In this document: in pieces, positions 23,611-31,004 of the stretch
How positions within the stretch are numbered: the stretch's first letter is position 1
Layout: each line of letters starts with the position of its first letter
DNA from: an uncultured Actinomycetes bacterium
Lineage (GTDB): Bacteria > Actinomycetota > Actinomycetes > Mycobacteriales > Nakamurellaceae
NCBI GenBank assembly: GCA_937926105.1
Contig: CALANS010000088.1
Location: 1 to 64,000, forward strand
Reading direction: 5' to 3'
Length of the DNA stretch: 64,000 nucleotides
Translations under genes and position numbers: made by a program
Notes under the pieces: model-generated
What the model was told of the DNA's origin: nothing
Databases searched by the model: none
Seen by the model: the letters and a program-made list of their open reading frames with translations, nothing else

Positions 23611-23715
23611 TTCAAGCCACCGAAGCTTGCTCGAGGTATCGAGCCCGCCTCGGTCGTCTGAACATGGGTGACCCCGCACACCTCCGGCCGAGGTGATGAC
23701 GAACGGGAGTTCACC
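23611..23715 (+). promoter_or_regulatory. Structured RNA leader of cassette 3
   Basis: ACCGA/TCGGT stem with apical GCTCG/CGAGC, then hairpin CACCTC-CGGCC-GAGGTG and the closing pair GGTGA/TCACC around the SD CGGGAG, ending at the ATG. Compensatory changes relative to leader 1 (A-T to G-C in the first stem; ATCTC/GGGAT to ACCTC/GAGGT in the hairpin). Confidence 0.55.
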
Positions 23716-24117
23716 ATGGACACGACCAAGCACATCGCATCGCGACGCATCTGGGGCCGATGCTACCGACAGCATGTCAATCCTGACGGAACTATCGGCG
23801 GCTGGGTCGCTCAGACGGCACGCGTCGCTTCGACGGCGTACGTCGGCCCAGATGCGCTCGTCTTCGACCACGCCGAGGTCCACGGCTATGCGTCTGTGTC
23901 GGGCCATGCCCGTGTCGGTTGCTACGCCTTGGTCCGCGAGTTTGCCATCATCGACGATTTCGCGCGGATCGGTGGCAGTGCCGTAGTTGGTGGCTACGCG
24001 TTGATCACGGATCACGCCCGCATCCGCGGCACTGCCCTGGTGCGCGGCAGCGCGAAGATCACTGGCCGAACTGTGATGACCGCTGGCGCCATGCTGGAAG
24101 GAATCCTTCTGTCATAG
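23716..24117 (+). CDS. Hexapeptide-repeat protein, cassette 3
   Basis: 133 aa. The shared N-terminal signature CYRQHVNPDGTIGGWVAQTA is followed by about 14 hexapeptides (VHGYAS, VSGHAR, VGCYAL, IGGSAV), shorter than cassettes 1 and 5. No signal or TM segment. ATG 23716 with SD GGGAG 6 bases upstream, in the leader structure. The strongly conserved N-terminus and variable repeat number suggest growth and shrinkage by repeat recombination. Confidence 0.78.
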   Translation: MDTTKHIASRRIWGRCYRQHVNPDGTIGGWVAQTARVASTAYVGPDALVFDHAEVHGYASVSGHARVGCYALVREFAIIDDFARIGGSAVVGGYALITDHARIRGTALVRGSAKITGRTVMTAGAMLEGILLS

Positions 24118-24126
24118 CCAACCTCG

Positions 24127-24176
24127 GGCGACCGCCCGGACCATGAGACCCTCGGGTTCTCGGGCCGGCGGTCGCC
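24127..24176 (+). terminator. Long hairpin terminator of cassette 3
   Basis: Same family as the cassette 2 hairpin: outer GGCGACCG/CGGTCGCC and inner CGG-CC and GAG blocks with changed bases. Confidence 0.6.
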
Positions 24177-24187
24177 GTACACAACCC

Positions 24188-24292
24188 TTCAAGCAACCGA
24201 AGCTTGCTCGAGCCGTCGAGCGCGCCTCGGTCGCCTGAAGATTGGTGACCCCGCCCATCCCCGGAAGGGATGCATGGAACGGGAGTTCACCC
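24188..24292 (+). promoter_or_regulatory. Structured RNA leader of cassette 4
   Basis: ACCGA/TCGGT with apical GCTCGA-GCCG-TCGAGC, hairpin CATCCC-CGGAA-GGGATG and GGTGA/TCACC around the SD GGGAG. Matches leaders 1 and 3. Confidence 0.5.
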
Positions 24293-24484
24293 ATGGACAC
24301 GACCAATGACGACAAAAGTGAGCGCGTGCCTGCTGCCAAGTCCCCAGACGACTGGATGGCCAAACTCATCTTGCTGGTGCCTCCGGCTGCCCGTGTCGAG
24401 GGAATCGGCAAGGTGACGATAGACGAGCGCCTCATCCCCGGGCTGCTTGAGTGCCTCGACGACCGCGGCGTCGACGGCGAGTAG
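24293..24484 (+). CDS. Cassette 4 protein (63 aa), no beta-helix
   Basis: Short acidic protein (MDTTNDDKSERVPAAKSPDD ... VEGIGKVTIDERLIPGLLEC). The first residues MDTT match cassette 3, but no hexapeptides or GGWV motif follow, so this cassette carries a different payload under the same leader and the same terminator type. No family recognised. It may be a remnant, or a partner of the repeat proteins. Confidence 0.55.
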   Translation: MDTTNDDKSERVPAAKSPDDWMAKLILLVPPAARVEGIGKVTIDERLIPGLLECLDDRGVDGE

Positions 24485-24497
24485 CCCACATCCCGCT

Positions 24498-24546
24498 GTG
24501 ACCGCCCGGACCTTGAGAACCCTCGTGTTCTCGGTCCGGCGGTCGC
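24498..24546 (+). terminator. Long hairpin terminator of cassette 4
   Basis: GTGACCG/CGGTCGC outer block with a T-G wobble, then CCGGACC/GGTCCGG and a GAGAAC/GTTCTC inner block; same family as cassettes 2 and 3. Confidence 0.6.
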
Positions 24547-24562
24547 CGCACAAACATCTCGT

Positions 24563-24668
24563 TTCAAGCCACCGAAGCCCGCTCGAACGCTCGAGCCCGC
24601 CTCGGTCGCCTGAACCCAGACAACCCTGCCCGTCTCCAGACGAGACGACACACGGAAGCAGTATTGCC
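24563..24668 (+). promoter_or_regulatory. Structured RNA leader of cassette 5
   Basis: Nearly the same as leader 2: ACCGA/TCGGT, apical GCTCGA-ACGC-TCGAGC, hairpin CGTCTC-CAGAC-GAGACG and CTGC/GCAG around the SD GGAAG, before a GTG start. Confidence 0.55.
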
Positions 24669-25247
24669 GTGAGCACCAACAAGAAGATCAAGATCATCAA
24701 CGGCCAGACCTGCCGGCGTCACGTCAACCCTGACGGGTCGATGGGCGGCTGGGTGTCCGAGACCGCGTACGTGGCCCCGACCGCGAACGTGGCGGCAAAA
24801 GCGATGGTCCTGGACACCGCCAGGATCTTCGGCAACGCCAGGATCTTCGACAACGCCTGGGTCTTCGGCGAGGCGCAGGTCTACGACGAGGCTTGGGTCT
24901 TCAGCGGGGCTCGGGTCTCCGGCAAGGCACGGGTCTACGAGCACGCCACGATCTGCGGCTGTGCCACGCTCCGCGAGAACCCGCGGATCTATGGCAATGC
25001 GCAAATCTCCGGTCATGCTGAGATCTCGGGCAATGCCAACGTCTGCGACGACGCCGTTGTCTCCGATAACTGCAAGGTCGGAGACTGGGCACTGGTCGCC
25101 GGTAACGCAAGACTCGCCGGCAATGTGCTGGTCATCAGCCACGCCCAGGTCACCGACGACGCCTGTCTATATGACCAGGTCGTCGTCTGCGGCCGCAGCC
25201 GCGTCTCGGGCGCCACCCGCATCTCCGGTACAGCCTTGGTCTATTGA
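24669..25247 (+). CDS. Hexapeptide-repeat protein, cassette 5
   Basis: 192 aa. The N-terminus IINGQTCRRHVNPDGSMGGW is almost identical to cassette 1 through AYVAPTA, then about 22 hexapeptides (IFGNAR, VFGEAQ, VSGKAR, ISGHAE) diverge. No signal peptide or TM helix. GTG 24669 with leader type 2. Close paralogy with cassette 1 at the N-terminus but not in the repeats indicates segmental duplication plus repeat turnover. Confidence 0.8.
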   Translation: MSTNKKIKIINGQTCRRHVNPDGSMGGWVSETAYVAPTANVAAKAMVLDTARIFGNARIFDNAWVFGEAQVYDEAWVFSGARVSGKARVYEHATICGCATLRENPRIYGNAQISGHAEISGNANVCDDAVVSDNCKVGDWALVAGNARLAGNVLVISHAQVTDDACLYDQVVVCGRSRVSGATRISGTALVY

Positions 25248-25253
25248 CCACTT

Positions 25254-25287
25254 CCTTGCACTCTCGCGACGTTGCGAGAGTGCAAGG
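25254..25287 (+). terminator. Hairpin terminator of cassette 5
   Basis: Perfect 14-bp stem CCTTGCACTCTCGC / 25274-25287, 6-base loop. Unrelated in sequence to the other cassette terminators. Confidence 0.65.
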
Positions 25288-25398
25288 ACACACCAAACCG
25301 TCGCACCCCGACCAATCCCCTCGAAGAGCCCTGCGGCTCGTCGACGGCGTTGGCTGCCGCTCCGAGCAGCCTCATCCATCACGGAAAGGAAGCTCGTC

Positions 25399-25929
25399 AT
25401 GAGCGACAGCAGTACGTTGACTACCCGTCCGCACGGACGGTGCGAACTCGAGGGCGACTCATTCGCCACGATCGATGGCTGGCTCTGCCGGCGCCACATC
25501 AACCCTGACGGGACGATCGGCGGGTGGGTGGCTGAGACCGCGTACGTGGCTGAGACCGCGTACGTTGGACGGCAGGCCGTGGTGCTCGGCCACGCGTACG
25601 TCGCGGACAACGCCAAGGTCCTGGGTCACGCCCGCGTGACGGACGACGCCCAGATCAGCGGCAACTCCAAGGTCCTGGCCCATGCGCAGATTCTCGATCG
25701 TGCCGCAGTGATGTGGAACGCTCGGATCTCGGGCCACGCGATCATCGCTGGCTCTGCTCAGATCTTCGGCGTCGCGGTCGTCACTGACCACGCGTACGTT
25801 GGAGACAACGCCATGGTGTCTGGGCGGTCCCACATTGGGCACTGCGCCCATGTCATGGGCCACGACCGAGTTGCCGGCAGCGCACGCATCTTCGCTCGCC
25901 CGGCTACGGGCAGACGGAGGCCACGCTGA
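25399..25929 (+). CDS. Hexapeptide-repeat protein, cassette 6
   Basis: 176 aa. A longer N-terminus (MSDSSTLTTRPHGRCELEGD) leads to the shared LCRRHINPDGTIGGWVAETA and about 18 hexapeptides (VLGHAR, ISGNSK, ISGHAI, VSGRSH). ATG 25399 is preceded by GGAAAGGAAG. Its upstream region lacks the conserved leader, only a simple GAGCC-CTGC-GGCTC hairpin, so it may be differently controlled. Ends in a basic tail (RPATGRRRPR). Confidence 0.78.
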   Translation: MSDSSTLTTRPHGRCELEGDSFATIDGWLCRRHINPDGTIGGWVAETAYVAETAYVGRQAVVLGHAYVADNAKVLGHARVTDDAQISGNSKVLAHAQILDRAAVMWNARISGHAIIAGSAQIFGVAVVTDHAYVGDNAMVSGRSHIGHCAHVMGHDRVAGSARIFARPATGRRRPR

Positions 25930-25939
25930 ATACGGCCGT

Positions 25940-25973
25940 CCTCGTCTAGCCCTGACACCAGGGCTAGACGAGG
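25940..25973 (+). terminator. Hairpin terminator of cassette 6
   Basis: Perfect 15-bp stem CCTCGTCTAGCCCTG / 25959-25973 with loop ACAC; closes the array. Confidence 0.7.
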
Positions 25974-26095
25974 CGACCACACAGCAATAGGCCCGCTCAG
26001 TGCGGGAACGCGAAGAAACCAGTGGACCACCACTGCGCAGTCTTCCGTTCCTGCACTGGCGGGCTATTTCATTTGTCTCGTACCGGCGCCAACAC

Positions 26096-26124
26096 TTGAC
26101 GTGATTGGGCTTATGCTTTATATA
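26096..26124 (+). promoter_or_regulatory. Promoter of pilin gene 3 (shared type)
   Basis: -35 TTGACG (26096-26101), 17-base spacer ending CTTATGCTT, -10 TATATA (26119-26124). Same spacing and same downstream CCAGAAYATGCAC as pilin 1; leaderless start at ATG 26137. Confidence 0.78.
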
Positions 26125-26136
26125 TACGTCCAGAAT

Positions 26137-26682
26137 ATGCACGACCCTCACCACAAGCACCAGTCATTACGGCGACGCATATACCGTTTGCTGTTGAGAG
26201 GGCCCTCAGGCGTTGTCGGCAGTCGTGAACGTCTACGAGGGTTCACGATCGTCGAGTTGCTCGTCGTGATCATCGTGATCGCTATTCTCGCCGCGATAAC
26301 TGTGGTCGCCTACAACGGGGTGCGAGACCGTGCGGTCGACGCGCAAAAGGCGTCCATCGCGTCCACGGTGCAAAAGTCACTCGAGAATTTCTACACCCTC
26401 AATAGCCGCTACCCGGCGTCTGACGAGATGGGGAGCGAAGCTGACCTTTCGCAGATCGGACTCCACCAAGCGGATGTGGTGCCGGCAGGCTGTGCGCAGA
26501 GCAGGGGCATCCCGCTTGGAAATGCAGCCACGTCGACAACCTGTGGGTTCACCTACCTCGCCGAGCCTAATCCGGACGGTTCGGGGTTCCAGTGTATGAA
26601 GCCAACTGCGTGTCGTTTCTATCAGTTGAGCTATTGGTCAAAAGTACAAGGCAAGGCGATCACGATTCGGCATGGACAGTAG
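26137..26682 (+). CDS. Type IV pilin-like protein 3
   Basis: 181 aa from ATG 26137. An unusually long basic leader (MHDPHHKHQSLRRRIYRLLL) precedes GFTIVELLVVIIVIAILAAI, then AYNGVRDRAV. The head domain has a few cysteines and LNSRYPASDEMG, matching the NGxYP position of other pilins. I reject the longer frame because its start lies in the promoter. It sits 8 kb from pilins 1 and 2 with the LRR gene and cassette array in between, so the whole block may be one surface module. Confidence 0.83.
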   Translation: MHDPHHKHQSLRRRIYRLLLRGPSGVVGSRERLRGFTIVELLVVIIVIAILAAITVVAYNGVRDRAVDAQKASIASTVQKSLENFYTLNSRYPASDEMGSEADLSQIGLHQADVVPAGCAQSRGIPLGNAATSTTCGFTYLAEPNPDGSGFQCMKPTACRFYQLSYWSKVQGKAITIRHGQ

Positions 26683-26792
26683 CGGGCGCGCTTCCTATCG
26701 GCGTTGCCGGTGAGACATGGCCAGTATTGCGAGATATGAAAATGGGCGGGATGCCGCGCAGTTGACTGCACGACATCCCACCTTGGTGGGTC

Positions 26793-27293
26793 TCAGGACG
26801 TAGCTTCGGTTCCGGCGATGATCCGCGTCTCGGTGGGCTGCCTGGCAGTCCAGATGAGATCGACGCTGTAGATCGCGGCGCTGAAGTAGTCATCGAAGCT
26901 GCGCCGATGGACGGGCCAGTTGAGGCCGCCCACAGTGCGGTGCTCGACCTCGTAGGTCTTCTTGCTGAGGATGAACCTGGCGAAGTCCTCCGGCACGTCT
27001 TCGATCTCGTCGTCTTCGGTCGGTGGTCCGACCAGTACGACGTCGCCGCCGATCAGCGCCTGCATGCGCAGCAGCGGGTTGTGAAGCCAGACCAGCTGGG
27101 TGGCGCGCTCGTTGATAGCGGAGCGCGGGTATCGCCAGCCGGTGTTGACGATCAACATCATCTGTGGTGTGTCCAGAGCGATGGTGTCGACGAGGCCGTG
27201 GACGGCCCGGCGGTAGTCGCCGATCCCGTTGTACCGGTCTCGGTAGATCGGAAGCTTCGAGTCCTGAGGGATGTAGATGCCTACTGTGGCCAT
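26793..27293 (-). CDS. DUF3846-like protein
   Basis: 166 aa. The layout GIYIPQDSKLPI, then DYRRAVHGLVDTI, NERATQLVWLHNP, ALIGGDVVLVGPP and VPEDFARFIL matches my recollection of DUF3846, a small protein common on actinobacterial phages and plasmids with unknown function. ATG 27293 has GGAAGG upstream. Convergent with pilin 3, with a GGGATG/CATCCC hairpin between them, and downstream of the RHH gene, probably in its operon. Confidence 0.55.
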   Translation of the reverse strand: MATVGIYIPQDSKLPIYRDRYNGIGDYRRAVHGLVDTIALDTPQMMLIVNTGWRYPRSAINERATQLVWLHNPLLRMQALIGGDVVLVGPPTEDDEIEDVPEDFARFILSKKTYEVEHRTVGGLNWPVHRRSFDDYFSAAIYSVDLIWTARQPTETRIIAGTEATS

Positions 27294-27451
27294 GGTTGGT
27301 CACCTTCCGCTCGTGGGTGTGGTCCCGCGCCGGTTGGCAGGGGAGTTCCACCCGCGAACGGGCAGGCATGCTTAGGGGAAGCAGCAGGCAGGGCCCCGGG
27401 AGCGCAACGATGTGGCGCTCAACCGGGAACCCCACCCACTGGTGCGATCTC

Positions 27452-27793
27452 CTACGAGCTAGCCGCTTTGGCCGGCGAGGTCGATCGCGTCGAAGGGGCC
27501 TTACCCTTCGGGGTGCCTTCGTCGCTGAAGATGGCGGCGATGGCTTTCTGGCGGGTCTGAGCTTCACGCTCGATCTCCGCCCTCACCTTCTCGGCCTTGG
27601 TGAGCACTGCCGGATCGCTCTTCATGGTTTCGATCCAGTGCTCCAAGGCCAGGCGGATCTCCTCGGTGGCGCTGCGGCCGGTCAGCTGGGCGATGACGTC
27701 CAGTTGGGCTCGCAGGTCCTCGGTGATCCTCACGGCCAGCGTTTTCAGCTGGCTCTGGGTTCCCGCCGTCGCGGGAGTTGCGGGCTCACTCAT
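27452..27793 (-). CDS. Ribbon-helix-helix (CopG/Arc-like) regulator
   Basis: 113 aa. The RHH fold is visible: beta strand TLAVRITEDLRAQLDVIAQL, then GRSATEEIRLALEHWI. The C-terminus is charged and Lys/Ser-rich. Such proteins control plasmid copy number, partition or transfer. A palindromic operator overlaps its own promoter, so autoregulation is likely. It begins the leftward unit with the DUF3846-like gene. Confidence 0.72.
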   Translation of the reverse strand: MSEPATPATAGTQSQLKTLAVRITEDLRAQLDVIAQLTGRSATEEIRLALEHWIETMKSDPAVLTKAEKVRAEIEREAQTRQKAIAAIFSDEGTPKGKAPSTRSTSPAKAASS

Positions 27794-27956
27794 GTGAGCT
27801 ACCTCCTCGGTGAGTTGCGGCCGACGAACCCGGATGGTTCATCAAGGAAAGGCCGCAGGACAGCGACGAGGCAGAAGGCGAAGTCAGCGTGGTGGGTGCC
27901 CCAAGAGAGTCAGGGATATGCGTGGAATACAGGCGATAAGGTGCTGCTGACTTCGC

Positions 27957-27995
27957 TCAGCACTTAGTTATAAGGAAAGTGCTGACAAAAGTCAA
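27957..27995 (-). promoter_or_regulatory. Promoter with palindromic operator, RHH gene
   Basis: Minus strand -35 TTGACT (27995-27990), 17-base spacer, -10 TATAAC (27972-27967). A perfect 9-bp inverted repeat TCAGCACTT / AAGTGCTGA (27957-27965 / 27977-27985) brackets the -10. A third half-site GTGCTG lies at 27941. The rest of 27794-28138 shows no gene. Confidence 0.72.
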
Positions 27996-28138
27996 CACAA
28001 ATATACCGGGCTACGCGATGCACGCCCGGAAAAAGAGCAAATAACAGAGGTCGGCGATGGGTGTCTCGGCGGTGTGAAAAAGACAACGACCTCAGCCGTG
28101 CATACGTGTGCACATCTCGATCTACCAGTCCTGTTGGC

Positions 28139-29401
28139 CTACGGTTGTTCGTTGATCCGCTCTGGTGCGCCCCAGTGCCTCGGGGCCCACATGGTCTTGT
28201 CCCATGGGAACTTGCTCATATCAAAAGGTGACGAGGTGGAGCGACCCTCGTAAGCGTTGAGGGCGGCATACTTCTTGTACAGATCGCCACTGCTTGACCA
28301 CGGATCGACACCGAGGAACGCCTTCTCATAGAACCCAGGCTCGGCATTGAAGGCGTGAACAAAGTTGTTCGAGTCGGTGCAGACCATTCCGTACTTCTGG
28401 ATAGCCTTGATGACCATCCGCAGGAACGGCGGGTACGGCCCTTGGTCTGATAAGTCGAGCGTGTTAGGCAGCGTCGCCCACTGGCCATGGATCGGCACTT
28501 CGTCGGACGGGTTGGCTGTGTCTCCGTCACCGCCCTTAGCTGGCCACGAGGGGCCGACCGTGGTGTAGCGCACGCCGTTCTGGTCAATGGCCTCACCAGT
28601 GCTGGTTGGCACGGCCAGGTTGGCGCACGTCCACGCGATGGCGTGGTCGATCTCGCCCCGGCGTGACCCAGCGACGTCGATCCAGCCCAGCCAGTTGTGC
28701 ATGCCTACCACGGAGCTCTGCCCGACTTGACACTGTGTGGTGTAGGCGTCGGTCGTTGTGGTGCCGGTTCGGTAGGTGCCGGTGGGCCAGCCGTTTACGA
28801 ATGGGTCCGGATGGAATACGGAGTAGGCGTTGGCCGAGCATGTGTATTGGTTGACGAACCCTGACTGCGGGTGCACCGCGTAATACTCGCGGATGATCCC
28901 CGTGCCGATGTCGATCAGCGCGAGCGCAGAGTCTTGGCCGTTTTGCATCGTGGTGGAGTCAACCCACGCCGGCAGCGGCACCGGCTGCTGCATCAGCTGC
29001 TTGCCCGCTAGGTCGGTACTTACCGGACTGCTATATGAGGTCGGGTTGAGGACTTGGTAGGGCGTGTCGTCGAGCCGTGAGTCGATGAACACCGGATGGA
29101 TCGGATGGGTATTTGCGACGGAGGTGTTGAGTGAAGTCGAGCCGTACCCAGAGCCGTAGTTAATGTGTGTCGAGACCCAGGTAGCTTGCGCTGCGCTATT
29201 GGTCGCGAGCGGCATCGCAGAAACATCACGTTGCCAGATGGAGCCACGACCGATGAATGGATCGAACGGTGACTGGCGAAGCGTCATTGCGTCAAGTCCC
29301 GTCGGGAATCGCCAACCACTCCCATTCCACGTTTTCGGAATGCTGTCCGTCCATTGGTTGCGCGCGGAACTCCAGTGTCGAATAGGACAATGGATTCGCA
29401 T
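28139..29401 (-). CDS. Hypothetical actinobacterial surface-type protein
   Basis: 420 aa without signal peptide. It shows HPVFIDSRLDD, then GWIDVAGSRRGEIDHAIAW, DEVPIHGQWATL, FLRMVIKAIQKYGMVCTDSN. A similar pattern (a G-x-I.. E..xGxIxHAL helix followed by a QKYGM..xD motif) occurs in a widespread actinobacterial secreted family of unknown function, which I recall but cannot name. Trp- and Pro-rich. Its ATG overlaps the stop of the fibre-like gene (TAATG), so the two are translated together and may form one surface or phage-like structure. Confidence 0.55.
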   Translation of the reverse strand: MRIHCPIRHWSSARNQWTDSIPKTWNGSGWRFPTGLDAMTLRQSPFDPFIGRGSIWQRDVSAMPLATNSAAQATWVSTHINYGSGYGSTSLNTSVANTHPIHPVFIDSRLDDTPYQVLNPTSYSSPVSTDLAGKQLMQQPVPLPAWVDSTTMQNGQDSALALIDIGTGIIREYYAVHPQSGFVNQYTCSANAYSVFHPDPFVNGWPTGTYRTGTTTTDAYTTQCQVGQSSVVGMHNWLGWIDVAGSRRGEIDHAIAWTCANLAVPTSTGEAIDQNGVRYTTVGPSWPAKGGDGDTANPSDEVPIHGQWATLPNTLDLSDQGPYPPFLRMVIKAIQKYGMVCTDSNNFVHAFNAEPGFYEKAFLGVDPWSSSGDLYKKYAALNAYEGRSTSSPFDMSKFPWDKTMWAPRHWGAPERINEQP

Positions 29402-30801
29402 TAGAACGCAACCTTGCTGATCTTGAGATTCTTGATGGACGCAGCACAGTTGGACTTCCCGTTGGGGGACATCCTCAGGCAGACCTGCTTGTTTTGGGCA
29501 GGTACACTTGCCAGGCTGTATACAAGTACATGGTTCAGTGGGTCAGTGACGGTTAGCGTTTGTTGGTATAGAAGCATCTTCCAGTGCCCATTGGCGTTTA
29601 CTGTGAGCGGATCTCCGGACTGGGACATGACGGTTGCATTCGTAAGGTTGACGGCGCTGTTTCCTGTGCAAGCGATCCAGAGGCCGAACCCAGGGTTGCA
29701 CCAGAGCCCTAGTCCGACGCCGGTGCCGACCGACGAGCCTGCGTTGGAGACGAGGTCGAATTCGACTTGAATGTTCTGGGCGGATTGTGAGCCATTTTGT
29801 ACAAGGGTTGTCCATCCGCCGGCTGTTCCGCCAACAAAGACGACTGCTCCCGCGCCGTCTGTGTTCCAAACGGCGCCGCTACCTGCAGTCCACGCTTCAG
29901 GCATACCGCCAAGCCCGACATCTGTTGTCCGGCCGATTAGCGGCCCGGCCGCTCCTGTGAAAGTGTCCGAGGTCAAAACGCTAGTCAGCGCCGGGTTCGT
30001 ATCGGGAAAGTCGTGATTGAACGTGGTGATTCCCGATGCCAGCACATACCCCGACTGCGCAACTGGGGTGATCACGACGGTGCGCGGGAACGTCCCAGAG
30101 GTGCTCACTGTGGAGCCTTGCGCCATCGTTGCGCCGATCCCGCCGCCGCCCGACGTCCAGACGTAATCGACACCGACGACGCCTGAAGGGACGGTGAACT
30201 GCGACGTAGCGTCGTTCCAGGTTGGGACCGGTGGATTCACCGGAACGGCTGCGATCACTTCGTTGGTATCGAGCCACAGCACCGGCACGCCGTAGCGCGT
30301 GGTGTCGGCTGGTGCGGTGTCGGAAGCCACCAGCACGTAGCCATTCGTCGTGGCGATCGTTTCAGCAAGCTGGCTGGCACTGAGCCTGCTCGGCACCTGA
30401 GCATCTGGTAGTAGTCCCGACCCGTCGAGCGTGGCGACGCCGGAGGCGACACCCATCTGCGCAGCGGGGATGGCGGCATCTGCCTTCGCACCCTGCGCTG
30501 CAGTGGCGTAGGTAGCCGAGAGCGAGGTATCGCTCAGCCGGGTTGGGAGTTGAGCGTCGGGAACAGTGCCGTCGCTGCCGAGAGTCGCGATGCCATCTGC
30601 TTGGCCAGCGGTGGCAAGCTTGGCTGCCGAGACCGAGGCATCAGCGATGGCGGCGTTGGTCACGGAGTTGGGCTTCAGCTGGGGTGCGCCGACGGAGTTG
30701 GCCTTCAGCGTGCCGTCGCCGTTATGCGACTGGGTCAAGAAGTCGTTGAGAACGTCACCCCAGGTGCCGTTGTCGCCGCCGACGGATGGAAGCCGAGTCA
30801 T
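29401..30801 (-). CDS. Phage tail-fibre-like repetitive protein
   Basis: 466 aa. The start MTRLPSVGGDNGTWGDVLND and SHNGDGTLKANSVGAPQLKP are typical of actinobacterial phage minor tail and fibre proteins. Ala/Thr/Asp repeats follow (LSDTSLSATYATAAQGAKAD, GLLPDAQVPSRLSASQLAET), suggesting a trimeric stalk. The C-terminal 170 residues form a lectin-like beta sandwich (DTFTGAAGPLIGRT ... LYQQTLTVTDPLNHV). SD GGAG lies before ATG. No other virion genes are present, so this is a domesticated fibre or a surface adhesin. Confidence 0.6.
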   Translation of the reverse strand: MTRLPSVGGDNGTWGDVLNDFLTQSHNGDGTLKANSVGAPQLKPNSVTNAAIADASVSAAKLATAGQADGIATLGSDGTVPDAQLPTRLSDTSLSATYATAAQGAKADAAIPAAQMGVASGVATLDGSGLLPDAQVPSRLSASQLAETIATTNGYVLVASDTAPADTTRYGVPVLWLDTNEVIAAVPVNPPVPTWNDATSQFTVPSGVVGVDYVWTSGGGGIGATMAQGSTVSTSGTFPRTVVITPVAQSGYVLASGITTFNHDFPDTNPALTSVLTSDTFTGAAGPLIGRTTDVGLGGMPEAWTAGSGAVWNTDGAGAVVFVGGTAGGWTTLVQNGSQSAQNIQVEFDLVSNAGSSVGTGVGLGLWCNPGFGLWIACTGNSAVNLTNATVMSQSGDPLTVNANGHWKMLLYQQTLTVTDPLNHVLVYSLASVPAQNKQVCLRMSPNGKSNCAASIKNLKISKVAF

Positions 30802-31004
30802 GACGCGTCTCCGTGGCTCGGATACGGTCCGGCGCCATAGCGTGTCGATGGTGGCAGCGCTCGCTGTTGTTCCTTCCTTCTATTCCCCATTCACTGAATT
30901 CCCTTTGGTGGCACGCATCATGAGCGAGCCGTTAGTGCTTTTGCTTCATTTTAGATCAAACATGGGCCACGTGTCATTGTAGAATTGTCAACAGTTGCGG
31001 CGGC

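Noticed and set aside
22201..25930. CRISPR array or simple tandem repeat in the beta-helix region
   Set aside because: The repeated units are degenerate hexapeptide codons inside ORFs and larger leader copies, not equal repeats with unique spacers; no cas genes are present.
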